A DNA stretch of 64,000 bases from Cheilinus undulatus (Eukaryota; Chordata; Actinopteri; Labriformes; Labridae): contig NC_054869.1 of NCBI RefSeq assembly GCF_018320785.1, forward strand, positions 33,706,289-33,770,288, written 5' to 3'. The notes under the pieces were generated by a model. That model made no database searches, was not told where the DNA came from, and saw only the letters and a program-made list of their open reading frames with translations. This document shows, piece after piece, positions 60,580 through 64,000 of this stretch. The position numbers were made by a program, and so were the translations under genes. Every line of letters starts with the position of its first letter. The stretch's first letter is position 1.

Positions 60580-60831
60580 ATTCATGATGAATGATATTCT
60601 TCAGCTGAATCTTGATCTCTGTCTGTTTAGCAGGTTGGGACAAATCAGCCCTCACTCAGAAATGAGCCCACTAAAGATTAGAAGGTAGAAATCTGCCATT
60701 CTTTTAACTCCACTATTACCTGCTTGAAGAGGATTTACTTGAAGAGGCATTTTGACCTACTCTGACATTGGCTCCTGCAAGTTCCCTCCAGCTGTGTCCC
60801 TCACACCTCACTGCCTACAGCCTCCTCCAGC

Positions 60832-63800
60832 ATGTATCAGATTGTCCCGGTGGCTCCTGGGGAGCAGCAGTTTCCTGGAGAAGCTGGAGGTTCTCCCCTG
60901 AAGAAGAAACTGGCAAATGAAGGTCGCCCTCTGGTGATAGCAGGACTGCTGGGCTGTTTGTTAGTGCTGGCTGCTGTTGTTGCCTGGTGCTACTACTCTG
61001 CTTCTCTTCGTAAAGCACAGCTTCTAAAAACTGAGCTGCTGGATCTCAACAAGGATGGGTTTATCATTCATAACCAGGCAGGGGCTATTCTCTTCAGTAT
61101 GACCTTCAGGTAGGCTCACTAAAAGTTTTCTTAGTTTTGATTTATCTTTTTAGTAAACATAAAAATGACAAATATATAGTATGATACTTATCACAGTGTC
61201 ACATTTTTGCTTGGTTTGACTAACCATTACCATCACAGCAAAATATGGTGTCTATAAAGTATTCACCCCCTTGGATGTTGTTTCAATCAATGTCAATATA
61301 ATGTGGATTTTTTGCACAAAAAAACCCCAAAACGAAACAGAAACTCGTTAATTTCAAAGTGAAAACAGATTTCTACAAAGTAATGTCAATTAAACAAAAA
61401 TATTTAAGGTAAAGTAAGTGACTACATAAAAATCCACCTCCTTCAAAGTGACTGACCTAGTTTAACTGAGGTCCAGCTAATTGGTACTAGTAGTCTCACA
61501 ATTACTGAAATTGGGATCACCTGAGTGCAGTGAGAGTGTCTCAAGTGATTGTAGGATAAAGACACTTGTGTCTGGAAGGTCCAGCCACTGGTTAAGCCTG
61601 ATTTATGCTTCTGTGTCGCGCTGACGGCGTAGCTATGCATAGCCTTCTACGTTGACACGGACCCCTACGCCAAAGCCCGACGCACACCTCCAAAAAAATC
61701 CTAACTACGTGTTGCGGTGACGCGGACTGCAAGGGCTGTTATTGGTCCACTCAAAACGTCATTTCCGGCAGTTCTCAGCCTCAACTCGTTTAGTGGTCGT
61801 ACAGACCACCTCCACAAACGTCTTACCTGTCGCTTGCGCTTCAACATTCGCAACAAAAGAATTTGTTTGTCGATATTGATGAGCTCCAACTCAAAACACA
61901 CCCGATCCACCTTGGTCACCATTGTTTTTCTGTGACCAGAAGATAAACAAGGATTGGATGTGACCCCTTTGAAACCACACACACCCACACACAGCCACAC
62001 CCCCCTAGCAGCATGCAGGTGAATTGCAGAGCGATGTGTTCTCTCGACTCAGAACTTCGAATGGTCAACGACGGTGTCACATTGATGGCGTAGCGACGCA
62101 GAAGCATAAATCAGGCTTAAATCAGTGTTCCTGGCTATCATTACACCAAAAAGACAAAAGATTACTCCAGGCAACTCAGAGAAAAGGTTATTGAAAAGTA
62201 TAAGTCAACATCCCCTGGAGTTCAGTTAAATCCATCATGAAGAAATGGAAGGAATATGGCACATGTGTGAATCTGCCTAGATCAGGCCGTCCTCACAAAC
62301 TGAGTGACCACGAATGAAGAAGACTAGTAAGAGAGGCCACCAAGACACCTATCACTACACAGAGGGAGTAATAAGCTTCAGCAGCTGAGATGGGAGAGAC
62401 TCTTTATATAACAACTGTTGCCTGGGTCTTCACCAGTCAAAATATAGGAAAATCCCGGAGGACGATCTTATTCAGTCTGCAAGAGAACTATGGCTTGGGA
62501 AAAGATGTAATTTTCAGAAAGACAATGACCCGAAGCATACAGCAAAAGCTACACAGAAATGATTCAAAGACAAAAATTTGCTCTGTTCACTCTTGATCCC
62601 CATACAATTTGACAGAGCTTGAGCAGTTTTGCAAAGAATGGAGTAAAATTGCAGTGTCCAGATGTGCATGCTTGATTGAGACCTATCCACACAGACTCAG
62701 TGCTGTGATTGCAACCAAAGGTGCATCTACTGAATATGGATTTGAAGGAAGTGAGTATTTATGCAGTCACTTATTTTACCTTTGATATTTTCATTTAATT
62801 TGCATTACTTTGTAGAAATCTGTTTTACATTTGAAATCTAAGAGGTTTTTGGGATGTGTCATAAAAGCCAAAATTTGTATTGACCAACCATGACTGATTT
62901 ATAAAATCAATAAAAGGGTAAAACATCCAATGGGGTGAACTCTTTTTAAAGGCATTGTATTTTATTAAATACAGTACCAGCTTTTTAAAAATCTTTTCAA
63001 AAGTTGGCTATTGAGAATCTTCACAATTTTCTGCATGCATAGTGTCTCAAATTAGCATTGGACTATCAATATGGCTGAAGATGAATATTTCTTTAAATCA
63101 ATCTAATGCTCAGATAAGCTTACCAAAAGGAGAGGGGAAAAAATGATTTTTAACTTTAACATTAAACCTCCGATGTCACTAGATGCCAAAAATGGGTGCA
63201 GAGAGGTTTTCATAGGGGTGCCAATCTGGTCTCGAAAAAGACTGACATATGACAGCGTTAAGTGAACATACATCTGTATTTTACTCCCCTTTTTATTGAT
63301 AACAAGTACATTTCTGTAGTTGTTTTAGTTTCTAGACCTGTTCTTCTCATTGCTTTAGAAGAACAAAACTATTTTTCCCATTGCATCAGTGTCTAAAGGT
63401 AAAAAAAAATGGTGTCATTACAAAAAAAAAAAAAAAAAAAAGCTTTTGAAGTGTACTGCACTCAAATGACCTTGGCACTGCTTTCCTTTTGTATGTGCTG
63501 AGTTCTACCAAAAAACAGCTGCCTGTCTGCCATGTGAGGATGCTAAATGGAAAGCCAGATGACACTGACACATGATTATACCTGTAAGGAATTGACTCCT
63601 GCCCTACATCGGCAGTGTTCACACTAACAGGATTAGCCATAGAAGTATTTCTGCACTTGCAAAGCAATAAAGTATAAATAAATAAAATACTACAATTTTT
63701 GCTCACTTTATCATAAAATCCTCCATACTATGGTTCTATTTCTTGTCTATTTATATATATATTTTTTGTCTCAAATAATTTTGCAGAGATTGCTGTTTGT

Positions 63801-64000
63801 TGAAATACAGACACACATAGTTAGTCATAATAAAAGCTGAGTTGTTCGTTGGATTTTAAAAGTTAATTCATGTCATCCTCTCTCATTCTGCTCATTCTCT
63901 GTTCTAGATCTGACACTCTAGATCTGGACTCCTGTTCAAAGGAGGGAAATATTCTGAGCTGCACTCAATCAAATACTGGCAAACTCAACTTCTTTATCCA
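60832..64000 (+). CDS. myorg: Myogenesis-regulating glycosidase (GH31), N-terminal part, truncated by window end
   Basis: A type II membrane glycoside hydrolase of family 31 acting in the ER/Golgi lumen; human MYORG is described as an alpha-galactosidase and is linked to brain calcification. Coding exons seen: 60832-61109 and 63908 to the window end, joined at an Arg codon (phase 2) by GT-AG. The 123 visible residues have a short cytosolic N-terminus, one membrane helix (about 32-56, LVLAAVVAWCYYSASLRKA, nearly the same as I recall for human MYORG), then DLNKDGF and the luminal FRSDTLDLDSCSKEGNILSC. The catalytic domain lies beyond the window. The start is the first in-frame ATG after a likely acceptor at 60579. 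The intron between the two exons carries a Tc1 element with a second element inside it. Confidence 0.9.
61247..62960 (+). mobile_element. Tc1-like transposon in myorg intron, interrupted
   Basis: The left end TGTCTATAAAGTATTCACCC then CCTTGGATGTT and the right end ACATCCAATGGGGTGAACTC then TTTTTAAAGGCATTGTA are inverted terminal regions of a common fish Tc1 family. Transposase fragments on the plus strand include the region around 62160-62340 (helix-turn-helix part) and FRKTMTRS-like text near 62515, where the expected frame gives QKDNDPKHT, containing the catalytic Asp. An internal deletion is likely near 62370-62480. A 521-bp element is inserted at 61596-62116. Confidence 0.75.
61596..62116 (-). 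mobile_element. Non-autonomous element inserted at TTAA in the Tc1 copy, Harbinger-like fragment inside
   Basis: GCCTGATTTATGCTTCTG at the left is perfectly inverted at the right, with similarity to about 24 bp. TTAA flanks both sides (61592-61595 and 62117-62120), so removing the element and one TTAA restores a continuous Tc1 sequence. On the minus strand (61701-62000) LLRMLKRKRQVRRLWRWSVR then PLNE resembles the start of PIF/Harbinger nuclease proteins. A 4-bp TTAA duplication is not the usual Harbinger 3-bp one, so family assignment is open. Confidence 0.65.
62961..63907. other. Remaining part of myorg intron
   Basis: AT-rich, with an A homopolymer of about 20 at 63422-63441. It ends in the acceptor GTTCTAG at 63901-63907. 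Confidence 0.6.

Noticed and set aside
1-64000. CRISPR arrays, bacterial operons, phage or defence systems
   Set aside because: The sequence is vertebrate: spliced genes, SINEs, LINE relic, Tc1 and hAT-type elements; no regularly spaced repeats of CRISPR type.

Overview
The window looks like a teleost (probably percomorph) nuclear chromosome. Genes have introns with GT-AG splice sites, intergenic DNA is AT-rich, and the repeats are fish-type: several Tc1/mariner families, hAT-like and other MITEs, tRNA-derived SINEs and a decayed non-LTR retrotransposon. There are no operons, CRISPR arrays, rRNA or recognisable functional tRNA genes. All gene names rest on reading translated exons against remembered family features; no database was searched.

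Four protein-coding genes can be supported. (1) An intronless alpha-2 adrenergic receptor, best matched to adra2b (minus strand, 22047-23624, 525 aa). (2) dusp2, a MAP-kinase phosphatase (minus, 40682-42852, four coding exons, 313 aa), with CArG-like, CRE-like, E-box and GC-box sequences just upstream. (3) izumo1, the sperm-egg fusion protein (minus, 47539-56373, nine coding exons all phase-compatible, 323 aa, including a 21-nt micro-exon). (4) The first two coding exons of myorg, a glycoside hydrolase family 31 membrane enzyme (plus, from 60832, running off the window end). izumo1 and myorg are head to head.

Layout: 1-22 kb is gene-free, with scattered repeats, two candidate conserved non-coding elements and a nested MITE complex at 18.6-20.3 kb. 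22-24.7 kb holds adra2b and its CpG-richer upstream region. 24.7-40.6 kb is intergenic and repeat-rich, with a Tc1 copy (minus) that is the inverted partner of one at 10.6-11.7 kb. 40.6-43.3 kb is dusp2 and its control region. 43.3-47.5 kb is intergenic. 47.5-56.4 kb is izumo1, whose 5.2-kb seventh intron carries four transposable elements. 56.4-60.6 kb holds a LINE relic and a putative myorg 5' exon. 60.8-64 kb is myorg, whose first coding intron holds a Tc1 element split by a second element at a TTAA site.

The genes do not form one pathway: a catecholamine GPCR, an inducible MAPK phosphatase, a gamete adhesion protein and an ER/Golgi glycosidase. The adra2b-dusp2 proximity matches human 2q11, which supports both names. 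I found no convincing new multi-gene system. The observations most worth checking are the helicase-like fragments inside repeats (38.5-38.8 and 52.6 kb), the nested transposon complexes, the dusp2 upstream site cluster and the candidate enhancers.
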